Shown here: positions 15,907 to 24,987 of the stretch, piece by piece | Position numbering within the stretch: position 1 is the stretch's first letter | Layout of the letters: every line of letters begins with the position of its first letter | DNA from: CAZGDB01 sp964524705 | Lineage (GTDB): Bacteria; Pseudomonadota; Gammaproteobacteria; Berkiellales; Berkiellaceae | Length of the DNA stretch: 64,000 bases | NCBI GenBank assembly: GCA_964524705.1 | Contig: CAZGDB010000004.1 | Location: forward strand, 5,029-69,028 | Direction of reading: 5' to 3' | Notes under the pieces: generated by a model | Seen by the model: the letters and a program-made list of their open reading frames with translations, nothing else | Databases searched by the model: none | Told to the model about the DNA's origin: nothing | Position numbers and translations under genes: made by a program

Positions 15907-16848
15907 TTAAACCTGATCAAAAGAAAAAGCCAATGCTCTCTCTATACTAGGGAGTCCTAAATGTAACATGAACATCCTATCTACCCCCATAGCTACACCA
16001 CTGGTTAAAGGTAAATGTTCTAGTGCTGCTAATAATGCAGGATCAATTGGAATACTGGGTTTATGGGTTTGTACTCTAAGTTGGTTATCAGCCCTAAAGC
16101 GTATCGCTTGTTCACTAGGATCTCTGAGCTCCTGAAACCCATTAGCCAACTCATAACCTTTATAATATAACTCAAAGCGCTGTGCGACCCATCCCTGTTC
16201 TTTGTGTACCAGTTCAGCTAAAACAGCTTGAGTTGGTGGATATTCAGTCAGAAATAACGGTGCATCCATTCCTAGTTGTGGTTCAATTTCTGATAACAAC
16301 AATAACAATGCTTCATCTTTAGAAGCTAAAGGACCATCATAATGCGCATATTGAATAACCAAGGGTTTTAAATCATCTAAAGTACAGCCTGCTGCTGAAA
16401 TATGATAATACTGTTCAAAGATTGCTTCATACGTAACCGTAATAGCAGGTTTTGTCCCTAACAAAAATTGACATAAATCGTCCACTTCTTGCATGAGTGC
16501 TTCATAACCCCATTCCACACGATACCATTCTAAAATAGTAAATTCAGGATTATGACGACGCCCTTGTTCTTCTTGTCTAAATGCTGGACACAATTGATAA
16601 ATACTACCACTACCGGCTGCTAATAATCGTTTCATAGCATATTCAGGAGAGGTTTGTAGATACCGTAAACTTCCGATACTTTGTACGACAAAAGGTTCTA
16701 AGTGTGGATCTGTCCCAGCATATCGTCCCAAAAGCGGGGTTTGCACTTCCCAAACATCTCTGGCTGCAAAAAAAGCACGGATGTTTGCTAAAAAAACAGC
16801 CCGTGCTTTTAAGGTTTCAATGCTAGCTGTCGGTTGCCAAGCGATCAT
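15907..16848 (-). CDS. epmA: EF-P--(R)-beta-lysine ligase EpmA
   Basis: A truncated class II lysyl-tRNA synthetase homologue (PoxA/GenX/YjeA) that ligates beta-lysine to Lys34 of elongation factor P. At 313 residues it lacks the N-terminal anticodon-binding domain and contains only the catalytic core. Visible motifs: RYAGTDPHLEPF near 43-54, the class II motif 2 block CPAFRQEEQGRRHNPEFTIL and the motif 3 block SGVAMGVDRMFML near 288-300. Its start overlaps the efp stop by 4 bases (ATGA), so modifier and target are translated together. epmB, which makes the beta-lysine, is divergent on the other side of efp. Confidence 0.95.
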   Translation of the reverse strand: MIAWQPTASIETLKARAVFLANIRAFFAARDVWEVQTPLLGRYAGTDPHLEPFVVQSIGSLRYLQTSPEYAMKRLLAAGSGSIYQLCPAFRQEEQGRRHNPEFTILEWYRVEWGYEALMQEVDDLCQFLLGTKPAITVTYEAIFEQYYHISAAGCTLDDLKPLVIQYAHYDGPLASKDEALLLLLSEIEPQLGMDAPLFLTEYPPTQAVLAELVHKEQGWVAQRFELYYKGYELANGFQELRDPSEQAIRFRADNQLRVQTHKPSIPIDPALLAALEHLPLTSGVAMGVDRMFMLHLGLPSIERALAFSFDQV

Positions 16849-17414
16849 TCTTTAGCGCGTGAAATATAAGTTGCTGTCCGCGTGTCCACACGAATGAGCT
16901 CCCCAATTTGTACAAACAAAGGCACACGTACAACCGCACCAGTTTCCAAAGTTGCAGGTTTCCCACCGCCACCGGAAGTATCCCCTTTTAAACCAGGGTC
17001 TGTTTCTTTAATGGCTAACACCACAAAATTTGGGGGTTCAACGCACAATGGATTACCGTTAAATACAGTCACCATGCACATATCTTGTTCTTTCAACCAC
17101 TTTGCAGTTTCTCCAACGATCGCTGGAGTGATTTCATATTGTTCAAAACTTTCTTGATGCATAAAATGATAGACAGCACCATCAAAGTATAAAAATTGCA
17201 TTTCTAGATCTGCAATATCCGCAGCATCCACCACATCCCCAGACTTAAAAGTTTTTTCTAATACGCGACCTGTTTTGAGGTTACGCATTTTTACGCGATT
17301 AAACGCTTGGCCTTTCCCTGGTTTTACAAATTCATTTTCTATAATGTTGCAGGGATCCTGATCCATCATAATTTTTAAACCCGGCTTAAATTCATTGGTA
17401 CTGTAGGTTGCCAT
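16845..17414 (-). CDS. efp: Elongation factor P
   Basis: Binds ribosomes stalled at polyproline stretches and stimulates peptide-bond formation. It has 189 residues and three beta-barrel domains as usual. The modified residue is present as Lys34 at the tip of domain I in KPGKGQAF, matching the site that EpmA/EpmB lysylate. AGGATC lies upstream of the ATG (17409-17405 region). The gene overlaps epmA by 4 bases and is divergent from epmB with a 76-base shared region. The complete local trio strongly indicates the beta-lysine pathway rather than rhamnosylation or deoxyhypusine-like routes. Confidence 0.97.
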   Translation of the reverse strand: MATYSTNEFKPGLKIMMDQDPCNIIENEFVKPGKGQAFNRVKMRNLKTGRVLEKTFKSGDVVDAADIADLEMQFLYFDGAVYHFMHQESFEQYEITPAIVGETAKWLKEQDMCMVTVFNGNPLCVEPPNFVVLAIKETDPGLKGDTSGGGGKPATLETGAVVRVPLFVQIGELIRVDTRTATYISRAKE

Positions 17415-17490
17415 AGGATCCTCAAGTTATCTAACTAAAATTGTTACGTTTCTTACTAATCTACGCTATACTGGGCACGTTAGGAGAAAA

Positions 17491-18489
17491 TTGATGCCTA
17501 TTATAACTAAAACCAAGGCACCTTGGCAAAAACTCATCCAAGATGTCATTACTGAGCCCGAGGTCTTACTGACTGCCTTAGGCTTAAGGGACTTTCGTGA
17601 GGTTTTAGTACATTCTCCCTTTAAATTTAGAGTCCCGCGTCGATGGTTAGACTGCATTAAGCCAGGGGACCCCAATGACCCTGTTTTATTACAAATATTA
17701 CCCCGCCCTCAAGAACAAGTTGCCTTGCCTGGTTTTACCCATGACCCCTTACAAGAACAGGAAGCGATTCCAGTGGCTGGGGTATTACATAAGTTTCCAA
17801 ACCGGGTGTTATTAACGCTGACGGGGTCATGTGTCTTACATTGTCGTTATTGTTTTAGGCGAAATTTCCCGTACACAGACAATACACCCAGTAAACAGCT
17901 CGGTCCTATCCTTGAATATTTAAAAAATCATCCTGAAATAACCGAGGTGATATTAAGTGGTGGAGATCCTTTATCCTTATCCGATGATTATTTAGCCTTT
18001 GTACTCAAAGCGTTAGAAGACATTCCTTCTATTCGTTATTTACGTTTTCATACTCGATTACTGAGTATTATTCCAGAACGTGTGACTGATGAGTTAATAC
18101 GTCTACTAACTGATGGTCGTTTCACAACCACCGTTGTCTTACATATGAATCATCCACAAGAAATCTTACCTGAACTAAAACCTGCTATTGCTCGATTACG
18201 TCAAGAAGCGGGGGTGCAAGTACTGTTACAATCTGTTTTATTAAAAGATATTAATGATTCTGTCGATACCCTAGTAGACCTGTATGAAGCCCTCTATCGT
18301 TGTGGTGTATTACCCTATTACTTACATTTACTGGATAAGGTCAGTGGTGCACATCATTTTGAAGTCACGCAAACAGAAGCAAAAATTTTATATCAGGGTT
18401 TATTAAAGCGTTTACCTGGATTTTTAGTACCACGTTTTGTACAAGAAATCCCAAAACTGCCTCATAAACAACCTTTATTTTTCGAATAA
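17491..18489 (+). CDS. epmB: EF-P lysine 2,3-aminomutase EpmB
   Basis: Radical-SAM enzyme (YjeK) converting (S)-alpha-lysine to (R)-beta-lysine for EF-P modification. The 4Fe-4S/SAM motif is CVLHCRYC (Cys-x3-Cys-x2-Cys), followed by FRRNFPY, and the SAM-binding GGDPLSLSD block comes about 40 residues later. PLP-binding is expected at the C-terminal Lys region (LHLLDKVSGAHHFEV). At 332 residues it has the length of EpmB rather than of clostridial lysine 2,3-aminomutase (over 400). It is divergent from efp-epmA and TAGGAG-like sequence (TTAGGAGA) precedes the start. Hydroxylase EpmC is not in this window. Confidence 0.95.
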   Translation: MMPIITKTKAPWQKLIQDVITEPEVLLTALGLRDFREVLVHSPFKFRVPRRWLDCIKPGDPNDPVLLQILPRPQEQVALPGFTHDPLQEQEAIPVAGVLHKFPNRVLLTLTGSCVLHCRYCFRRNFPYTDNTPSKQLGPILEYLKNHPEITEVILSGGDPLSLSDDYLAFVLKALEDIPSIRYLRFHTRLLSIIPERVTDELIRLLTDGRFTTTVVLHMNHPQEILPELKPAIARLRQEAGVQVLLQSVLLKDINDSVDTLVDLYEALYRCGVLPYYLHLLDKVSGAHHFEVTQTEAKILYQGLLKRLPGFLVPRFVQEIPKLPHKQPLFFE

Positions 18490-18586
18490 ATCATCAACTC
18501 TCAATTATGACTAGTTATATGACTCTCACTAAGAGACTTGTTTCAAGCACAAAAATCTGTTAAAAAACGGGCTCCTGAATACATAA

Positions 18587-19159
18587 ATGGTATCCTCAAT
18601 GAAACAAGAAGCTTTAGGTGACCTGCAAACTGAATATAGGACTGTTAAAAAAGCATTAAACTGCATAATTAAAAAACAAGCAGACCACTATTTTTCTGCT
18701 CAAACAGCAAAAGACACATTAGAAAAAACTACTATGAACGCGCATGTCAGCAAAGCACTTGACACGTTAAAGACTAAACCGCTTGTAGCATTACCTCTTA
18801 CAGAAACAGAAAATCAACAATTACGGGCCACACAAGATCTGATCAAAAACCTTACACAAAAATATCAGCACTCAACAAAAAAACATCATCAAGAGACCGT
18901 CGGACACTGTATAAATACGATCAGTAGGCAACTACAATCCCTACAAAAAATTCTCTCAGTTGGTTATGCAGAGTATTTAGCATGGGCAAAAACAGAACTC
19001 TCTGGCACAGTACACAAACACCGTGAAGCACTTGGCATCTCTGCCCCTGTGCACCCTGTCGTATATAGCAGCGCCCCCCTCTCTCATGAGCCTGCTCAAA
19101 CATCAACAGGTCCAGCTCCAGGGAATATGCAAAACTGCAGTCTATACGGTAATTCCTAA
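18587..19159 (+). CDS. Orphan coiled-coil protein
   Basis: I do not recognise this 190-residue protein. It is hydrophilic and mostly helical by composition up to about 150, with heptad-like stretches (TQDLIKNLTQKYQHS, INTISRQLQSLQKIL). The last 40 residues are rich in Pro, Ser, His and Ala and likely disordered. There is no signal peptide or membrane segment. No clear ribosome-binding site precedes the ATG at 18587; an in-frame ATG at 18599 is an alternative. It is followed by another orphan gene at 19256. Helical orphans of this style with a disordered tail are common among secreted effectors of intracellular bacteria, but nothing here proves secretion. Confidence 0.6.
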   Translation: MVSSMKQEALGDLQTEYRTVKKALNCIIKKQADHYFSAQTAKDTLEKTTMNAHVSKALDTLKTKPLVALPLTETENQQLRATQDLIKNLTQKYQHSTKKHHQETVGHCINTISRQLQSLQKILSVGYAEYLAWAKTELSGTVHKHREALGISAPVHPVVYSSAPLSHEPAQTSTGPAPGNMQNCSLYGNS

Positions 19160-19190
19160 ATAAGAGACACTATGGTGTCCATTATTTTAC

Positions 19191-19221
19191 TTGCACGCGC
19201 CTAGGGGACCAATGCTATACT
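19191..19221 (+). promoter_or_regulatory. Possible promoter for the orphan gene at 19256
   Basis: TTGCAC at 19191-19196 and TATACT at 19216-19221 with a 19-base spacer. The -10 box is good; the spacer is longer than ideal. The start codon is 35 bases downstream. Confidence 0.35.
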
Positions 19222-19255
19222 TGAAAATATCGAGATAAGCAGGACGCCCCCCCCT

Positions 19256-19759
19256 ATGGCTACTTTAGAAGATGAAACCGAACACCTGCAAACGGTGGCC
19301 TCTCTTGCCGATGCCCCGGAAGGTGAAGTGGTGCAAGCTGTAATTAAACGGCAACGTCTGATCCAAACGCGTTATTCTTTAGCTAAAAAAGATTTTTTAA
19401 GCCCTCAAGAAATTACTGAACTGGCTCAAGAAATCACAACCTTTAATAAACTAATTGCGCGAGTGATTGAATCGTTTAACATCAGCTTACCTGAGGGTGC
19501 TTTAGAAAAATTAGCACAAGGACAAGTTTCCTTTAAAGCTATTCATCGTCTATTAGCAAAAGACCAGACCCATAAAACAGGTCGCTATCAAGCCCTCTCT
19601 GATATTTTTGCACGTTTTGATAATGTACCTGTACAACAAGATGAAGATGATCTTGATTTACCAGAAAGCCCTACTGCGCTGACCCAAAAGGATACCACCG
19701 TAGAAGCCACGCCAGAGGCAACACCTACTCAAAAACCAGACCCCTCACCTGAACGGTAA
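19256..19759 (+). CDS. Orphan acidic helical protein
   Basis: A 167-residue cytoplasmic-type protein that I do not recognise. Residues 1-125 look helical and highly charged (LAQEITTFNKLIARVIESF near 60-78). The tail from about 130 is acidic and then rich in Pro, Thr, Glu and Lys (DEDDLDLPESP, EATPEATPTQKPDPSPER) and probably disordered. No signal peptide, membrane segment or known motif. There is no Shine-Dalgarno sequence, only a C-run directly before the ATG. A hairpin overlaps the stop codon. With the gene before it, it forms a pair of orphan genes between the EF-P module and parC. Confidence 0.6.
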   Translation: MATLEDETEHLQTVASLADAPEGEVVQAVIKRQRLIQTRYSLAKKDFLSPQEITELAQEITTFNKLIARVIESFNISLPEGALEKLAQGQVSFKAIHRLLAKDQTHKTGRYQALSDIFARFDNVPVQQDEDDLDLPESPTALTQKDTTVEATPEATPTQKPDPSPER

Positions 19760-19769
19760 AGCGCCGTTC
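19751..19769 (+). terminator. Hairpin over the stop codon of the acidic orphan gene
   Basis: GAACGG at 19751-19756 pairs with CCGTTC at 19764-19769; the TAA stop lies in the loop. It is followed by ACTGTCTTTT, a poor U-tract, so termination would be weak. Confidence 0.4.
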
Positions 19770-20177
19770 ACTGTCTTTTAGAGGCTGTTTTTTTGTGAAA
19801 ACACCATAGTACAAAAAGTAATAAATAAGGATGAATCCCGAGAAGGGCTACAGCCTAATCCACCAGTATCAAATCCCTGACTACTGTGCCTAACAGGCTC
19901 GTCAAAATCAACATCGCCCAAAAGAATCACGTTATTAAATCTCCTTAATTGCACCATATCATATGCAATTACACTTAAAATATGCTTCATTATTTAAATG
20001 ACTATATGAATTATAAGTACTGATAACGATGGTGCAATTATAATGAATGACATAACTATCCCCAGGCAGAAAAACCACCCTTTTGGAATTTAAATCTTTA
20101 GCACAATTGACCGCTGTTGGAAAACTTACCAGAGTTGGTATAAGCCTACTCTTATCCAGTAGGCTTACCCTTCTGGC
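19770..20177. other. Long intergenic region before parC (minus strand)
   Basis: About 400 bases without a convincing gene. A 70-codon open stretch on the minus strand (19990-19778) has no ribosome-binding site, unlikely composition and no recognisable match, so I leave it uncalled. A perfect 10-bp stem at 20141-20167 sits just beyond the parC stop and is listed separately. Confidence 0.5.
20141..20167 (-). terminator. Stem-loop downstream of parC
   Basis: TAAGCCTACT at 20141-20150 and AGTAGGCTTA at 20158-20167 form a perfect 10-bp stem with a 7-base loop, 11 bases beyond the parC stop. There is no T-run on either side, so it may be a transcript-stabilising 3' structure rather than an intrinsic terminator. 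Confidence 0.5.
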
Positions 20178-22391
20178 TTACGCCAATATTACAATAGATT
20201 CTAAAGGCACATTTTTAGGGACTTTATGACCCCGTTGAGTACGGCTACCTAAATACGCATCTAGATCTAAACGTACTACTTTTTTACCTTGATAACCTAA
20301 GACTTGTCCTTTTTCTAACACCCAAACACGCATGAGTTTTTCAGGAGTTTTCAGTTGTAATAATTTTTGTCCTTTACCTTTAGCAAGTTCTGGAATTTCT
20401 GCACACGGCACAATTAGCAGCATCCCTGCATCACTTAAGAAAGCCACATATTTTGCTGTGGCTGTCACAGCAAGAGCCATCCCACATGCATGGGGGGCAT
20501 CTACCTTCACGACCACTTTACCGGTACGATTTTTCGTCAATAATTCCGCTGTTGGTGCGATAAAACCATACCCCTGGTCTGTCCAAAGTAAGAGTTTAGG
20601 AGCCACTTCAGGTAACAACATCCCAACCACATGGGCTTGTGGTGTTAAGGTTAGCTTACTGGTAATAGGTTCCCCAAAACCACGTGCTGAGGGTAAATTA
20701 GCCGCTGGTAGTTGAAAGCTACGTCCAGTGCTATCTAACAACAATAACGATTGGTGGGTTTTACAAACCAATTGCGTTAAAAAACCATCTCCTGTTTTAA
20801 AGCTCAACTGTGTACCATCGACTTCAGCCCCTTTACCGGCTCGAATCCAACCTTTTTGAGACAACACGACAGTAATCACTTCTGAAACAACTTTTTCAAT
20901 TTGCTCTTGGGGTTTAGCAGCTTCGCAGGCTTCTAATAAGGAACGTCGTGCATCCCCAAAGGTTTTAGCATCTTGTACTAATTCAGTACGAATCAGTTTT
21001 TTAAGCTTGGTTTCAGAGCCTAACAAAGCCTGACATTCGGCTTGGATCCCTAATAGCTCATCCCGTTCCGTTGTCAGTTGCATTTCTTCTAGTTTTGCCA
21101 AATGACGCAACTTTAATTCTAAAATAGATTCTGCTTGTCTATCCGTTAATGCAAAAACGCGCATCAATTCTGCTTTAGGGGTTTCATGATGACGGATAAT
21201 CTCAATGACTTTATCCAAATTTAAAAAGACAATCATTAAACCAGATAAAATATGGAGCCGATCTTCGACTTTATCAAGTTTACATTGAATGCGGCGACGC
21301 ACGGTCTCCATACGAGACACTAACCATTCACTCAAAAGGGTTTTGAGATTTTTAACTGCAGGCCTGCCATCTAAACCAATAACATTTAAATTTACTCTAT
21401 AAGAACGTTCTAGTTCAGTGGTTGCAAATAAATGTTCCATCACACTCACCGCTTCCACACGATTAGACCGCAACACAATAACTAATCGCGTTGGTGCACT
21501 TTCATCGGATTCATCTCGCAGATCTGTAATCAGTGGCAATTTTTTTGCCTGCATTTGTGCTGCAATTTGTTCTAAAATTTTACTACTGGAAACCTGATGC
21601 GGTAATTCTGTAATAATGATTTCATCCTCTTGCACCGTATACACAGCACGGACTCTAAAAGACCCTCCTCCTGTCGTATAAATACGTGCTAAGTCTTCCG
21701 GGCTGGTAATAATTTGTCCACCTCCAGGCAGATCTGGACCCGGCATGATTTCTAATAGTTCATCTACTGTCACTTTTGGTTTATCTAATACACATAACAA
21801 GGCATCCACTACTTCTCTTAAGTTATGAGAAGGAATATCAGTTGCCATACCTACGGCAATCCCACTAGTGCCATTTAATAAAATCGTCGGTAAGCGTGCA
21901 GGCAGCCATTTGGGTTCATCCATGGTTCCATCAAAATTAGCCCCCCAATCCACAGTGCCTTGTGCCAACTCTGATAAAAATACATCTGCAAATTTAGACA
22001 GTCGCGCTTCTGTATAACGCATGGCAGCAAAGGATTTAGGATCGTCAATCGACCCCCAGTTTCCCTGCCCATCAATTAACGGATATCTAAAGGAGAAGGA
22101 CTGCGCCATTAAAGCCATAGCTTCATAACATGCCAATTCCCCATGCGGGTGATATTTACCCAACACATCCCCGATAGTACGAGCAGATTTTTTATGTTTT
22201 GCGCCTACATGCAAACTCAACTCTGACATCGCATATAAAATACGACGTTGCACTGGTTTTAAGCCATCCTTAATATGTGGGAGCGCGCGATCTAAAATAA
22301 CTGACATAGAATAATTTAAATAGGACTCCTCGCCAAACTGGGCAATAGAGCGCTGTTCTACATTATCAAAAGTAACAAAATTATGTTCCAT
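20178..22391 (-). CDS. parC: DNA topoisomerase IV subunit A
   Basis: Catalytic breakage-reunion subunit of topoisomerase IV, which decatenates daughter chromosomes. It is 737 residues against about 752 in E. coli. The active-site tyrosine is Tyr126 in AAMRYTEARL; the winged-helix block KYHPHG and the GQGNWG block are intact. C-terminal beta-propeller blades follow after about 490 (for example RGFGEPITSKL). The quinolone-determining positions equivalent to E. coli Asp79 and Ser80 are Glu85 and Leu86 (HPHGELACYE); Leu at the Ser80 position is a resistance-type residue. parE ends 3 bases upstream, and the two are co-transcribed with nudF. Confidence 0.96.
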   Translation of the reverse strand: MEHNFVTFDNVEQRSIAQFGEESYLNYSMSVILDRALPHIKDGLKPVQRRILYAMSELSLHVGAKHKKSARTIGDVLGKYHPHGELACYEAMALMAQSFSFRYPLIDGQGNWGSIDDPKSFAAMRYTEARLSKFADVFLSELAQGTVDWGANFDGTMDEPKWLPARLPTILLNGTSGIAVGMATDIPSHNLREVVDALLCVLDKPKVTVDELLEIMPGPDLPGGGQIITSPEDLARIYTTGGGSFRVRAVYTVQEDEIIITELPHQVSSSKILEQIAAQMQAKKLPLITDLRDESDESAPTRLVIVLRSNRVEAVSVMEHLFATTELERSYRVNLNVIGLDGRPAVKNLKTLLSEWLVSRMETVRRRIQCKLDKVEDRLHILSGLMIVFLNLDKVIEIIRHHETPKAELMRVFALTDRQAESILELKLRHLAKLEEMQLTTERDELLGIQAECQALLGSETKLKKLIRTELVQDAKTFGDARRSLLEACEAAKPQEQIEKVVSEVITVVLSQKGWIRAGKGAEVDGTQLSFKTGDGFLTQLVCKTHQSLLLLDSTGRSFQLPAANLPSARGFGEPITSKLTLTPQAHVVGMLLPEVAPKLLLWTDQGYGFIAPTAELLTKNRTGKVVVKVDAPHACGMALAVTATAKYVAFLSDAGMLLIVPCAEIPELAKGKGQKLLQLKTPEKLMRVWVLEKGQVLGYQGKKVVRLDLDAYLGSRTQRGHKVPKNVPLESIVILA

Positions 22392-22394
22392 ACT

Positions 22395-24281
22395 TTAAAA
22401 CTCCGCCAAATCGCCATTTGCTTCTAACCACGTTTTTCTATCTTGTGCCCGTTTTTTGGCAAAGAACATATCAAACTTCTCTAAATCTTCTCGCTCATCC
22501 GCTAACGTTAACTGTAACAACCGTCGCGTATCGGGTGACATTGTCGTTTCTCTTAACTGCGCCGGGTTCATTTCACCCAACCCTTTAAAACGCTGTAAAG
22601 TTATTTTAGCTTTAGGGTTTGCTTTTTGCAGCTTCTCCATCAACTGCGCGCGCTCGGACTCATCTAGCGCATAATGTACTTGTTTACCCACATCCAATCG
22701 ATACAAGGGCGGTAATGCCACAAAAACATGTCCCGTTTCTACCAGTTTTGGAAAATGTCTTAAAAACAATCCACACAACAACGTAGCAATATGCAACCCA
22801 TCGGAGTCCGCATCAGCCAGGATACATATTTTTCCATAACGTAGTTCACTGAGGTCATTGTTTTTACCAGGATCTAACCCAATCGCCACCGCAATATCAT
22901 GGATTTCTTGTGAACGCAGGACTTCATCGTGTGACATTTCCCAAGTGTTTGCAATTTTTCCTTTTAACGGCATTACCGCTTGAAACTCTCGATTACGTGC
23001 CTGTTTTGCAGAACCGCCCGCAGAATCCCCTTCCACTAAAAACAACTCTGCTCTAGAGGGATCTTGTCCCGTACAGTCTGTTAACTTGCCCGGCAATGCA
23101 GGACCACTAGTAATTTTTTTACGTTCAATTTTTTTAGCTAATTTAAGGCGGGTTTCTGCATTTTGAATAAAGAGTCCAACTAAAACTTCTGCCTGACTGA
23201 CATGTTGATTTAACCATAAACTTAAAGCATCTTTTACTTTACTATGCACCAAGGCAGCACATTCTCTAGAACTTAAACGCTCTTTGGTTTGACCCACGAA
23301 CTGTGCTTCTTTAAGCTTCACAGATAAAATATAATTACAATTTTCCCATACATCTTCCGGTGCTAATTTTATCCCACGCGGCAAAAGATTTCTTAACTCA
23401 CAAAATTCTCTGACAGCATCTAAAATACCACTGCGCAATCCATTAACATGGGTGCCCCCTTGTTGCGTAGGGATTAAATTCACATAACTGGCGGACACCA
23501 AAATCGGGCCTTCCATCCAAGCTGCCACACAAGCCACTTCATAATCAGCACCCACAAAATTGATAGCCCATGGCTCTTCAGGTAAATAACTTTCTTTTAA
23601 AAATTCTTTTAAATAATCTAACATTCCATTTTCATAATGGAATACTTGCGTTTTATCAGTACTTTCTTCCCAAAACACAATCTCTAAGCCTGGACATAAG
23701 ACCGCTTTAGCTTTTAAAAGCGCCAATAATTTTGGAATCACAAATTTAGGATGATCAAAATACTTCGCTTCTGGCCAAAACCTAATTTTTGTACCTGTCT
23801 TTTTAGGATCTGCGGAAGCTTTATTTTTTAAGGGCCCTGTCTTGGTCCCATGCTTAAATTCTAAAGTATATTCTTTCTTGTCACGATACACACTCACCGT
23901 TAACAAACTAGACAAAGCATTCACCACACTCACACCCACACCATGCAATCCCCCAGCGAAGCGATAGGCTTTATCTGAGAACTTTGCACCCGCGTGTAAG
24001 CGTGTCAACACTAATTCAACACCACTAATTTTTTCTTTAGGGTGAATATCTACTGGGATCCCACGACCGTTATCTTCAACCTCTAAAGAATTATCCGCAT
24101 AATGCCGAATCATAATCTTTGTCGCATGACCTGCGCTTGCTTCATCAATTGCGTTATCTAAAACTTCTTGCCCTAAATGATTGGGATTTCCCGTATCGGT
24201 ATACATCCCTGGACGATGCTGTACTGGTGTTAATCCTTCTAAATATTCAATAGAAGAGGCGGTAGTATATTCTTGTGCCAT
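22395..24281 (-). CDS. parE: DNA topoisomerase IV subunit B
   Basis: ATPase subunit of topoisomerase IV (GHKL fold plus TOPRIM). I choose the ATG at 24281 (MAQEYTTASS..., 628 residues, as in E. coli 630) because GGGAAA lies at proper spacing; an in-frame TTG at 24302 would run into the nudF gene. ATP-binding motifs: VLDNAIDEA, DNGRGIPV and GGLHGVGVSVVNALS. The TOPRIM domain has LVEGDSAGGSA and the DADSDG metal site (ADADSDGLHI), where gyrase has DADVDG-type residues. The C-terminal RFKGLGEMNPAQL is standard. It follows nudF with a 1-base gap and precedes parC by 3 bases, a tight three-gene operon. Confidence 0.96.
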   Translation of the reverse strand: MAQEYTTASSIEYLEGLTPVQHRPGMYTDTGNPNHLGQEVLDNAIDEASAGHATKIMIRHYADNSLEVEDNGRGIPVDIHPKEKISGVELVLTRLHAGAKFSDKAYRFAGGLHGVGVSVVNALSSLLTVSVYRDKKEYTLEFKHGTKTGPLKNKASADPKKTGTKIRFWPEAKYFDHPKFVIPKLLALLKAKAVLCPGLEIVFWEESTDKTQVFHYENGMLDYLKEFLKESYLPEEPWAINFVGADYEVACVAAWMEGPILVSASYVNLIPTQQGGTHVNGLRSGILDAVREFCELRNLLPRGIKLAPEDVWENCNYILSVKLKEAQFVGQTKERLSSRECAALVHSKVKDALSLWLNQHVSQAEVLVGLFIQNAETRLKLAKKIERKKITSGPALPGKLTDCTGQDPSRAELFLVEGDSAGGSAKQARNREFQAVMPLKGKIANTWEMSHDEVLRSQEIHDIAVAIGLDPGKNNDLSELRYGKICILADADSDGLHIATLLCGLFLRHFPKLVETGHVFVALPPLYRLDVGKQVHYALDESERAQLMEKLQKANPKAKITLQRFKGLGEMNPAQLRETTMSPDTRRLLQLTLADEREDLEKFDMFFAKKRAQDRKTWLEANGDLAEF

Positions 24282-24282
24282 C

Positions 24283-24912
24283 TTATTTCCCTTTTGCTCC
24301 AAAAATGTCTGTATGATGCAAAGCTAACCACTGTAACGCAATTAATGTCGTCGCATTTTTTGCTTGCCCTGATTCCAAAAGCGCCAACGCTTCTGGGACC
24401 GTAAAAATATGTACACAAATATCCTCTGCTTCTTCCACAACCCCGTGCAGCCGTTCGGTAGGCAATGCCACGACTTCCGCAGCATATAAGGCAATTTGCT
24501 CACTTACTGCGCCTGGCGTGGGGAAGTATGCCGCAATCCGTTCCCAACGCTTCAACACGCATCCGGCCTCTTCTTGCACTTCTCGTTGTAAGGTTTCCAC
24601 CTCACTTTCACCAGGATCTATCAACCCTGCCACCACCTCTAAAATCCATGGCGAGGTTTCAGGATGTGAAAGCAAACTAACCCTGCATTGTTCAATTAAA
24701 ATCACACTACTACTGGCTACATGATAGAGCAATGCCGCCACAGCATTAGGACGCTCAACAATTTCTCGCACAACTGGGCCCAACATCCCCCCCATAAAAG
24801 TAGGATACTGTACCGTATAAGACCAAATCCGTTGGTAACCTTCATAACATTGCTTTTTAGACAAGACCATCAGGTCATCGGCTTTTTTAAAAGGTACCCA
24901 GTTTGCTGTCAT
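24283..24912 (-). CDS. nudF: ADP-ribose pyrophosphatase (Nudix hydrolase)
   Basis: Cleaves ADP-ribose to AMP and ribose 5-phosphate. A complete Nudix box is present: G-LIDPGES-E-VETLQ-REVQEEAG near 108-130, with the metal-binding Glu residues. Upstream, QCRVSL and SHPETSPWILEVVAGLID match the NudF subfamily, which forms a domain-swapped dimer. Its 209 residues equal the E. coli protein. It heads the nudF-parE-parC operon; nudF near parE is an old gammaproteobacterial arrangement. Divergent from pcm, with 75 bases between starts. Confidence 0.92.
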   Translation of the reverse strand: MTANWVPFKKADDLMVLSKKQCYEGYQRIWSYTVQYPTFMGGMLGPVVREIVERPNAVAALLYHVASSSVILIEQCRVSLLSHPETSPWILEVVAGLIDPGESEVETLQREVQEEAGCVLKRWERIAAYFPTPGAVSEQIALYAAEVVALPTERLHGVVEEAEDICVHIFTVPEALALLESGQAKNATTLIALQWLALHHTDIFGAKGK

Positions 24913-24927
24913 ACTAAAAATTACCCA

Positions 24928-24955
24928 TTGAGTGCACCGTACAAGCAGGTATACT
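24928..24955 (+). promoter_or_regulatory. Promoter of the pcm-like gene
   Basis: TTGAGT at 24928-24933 and TATACT at 24950-24955, 16 bases apart, in the 75-base region divergent from nudF. The GTG start at 24988 is 32 bases downstream. Confidence 0.5.
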
Positions 24956-24987
24956 AAACGAAAGTGGCCCCTCTTGAGTAGCGCTCT

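Noticed and set aside
19778..19990. 70-codon open frame on the minus strand before parC
   Set aside because: Low-quality composition, no ribosome-binding site, no recognisable motif, and overlap with the hairpin region of the preceding gene.
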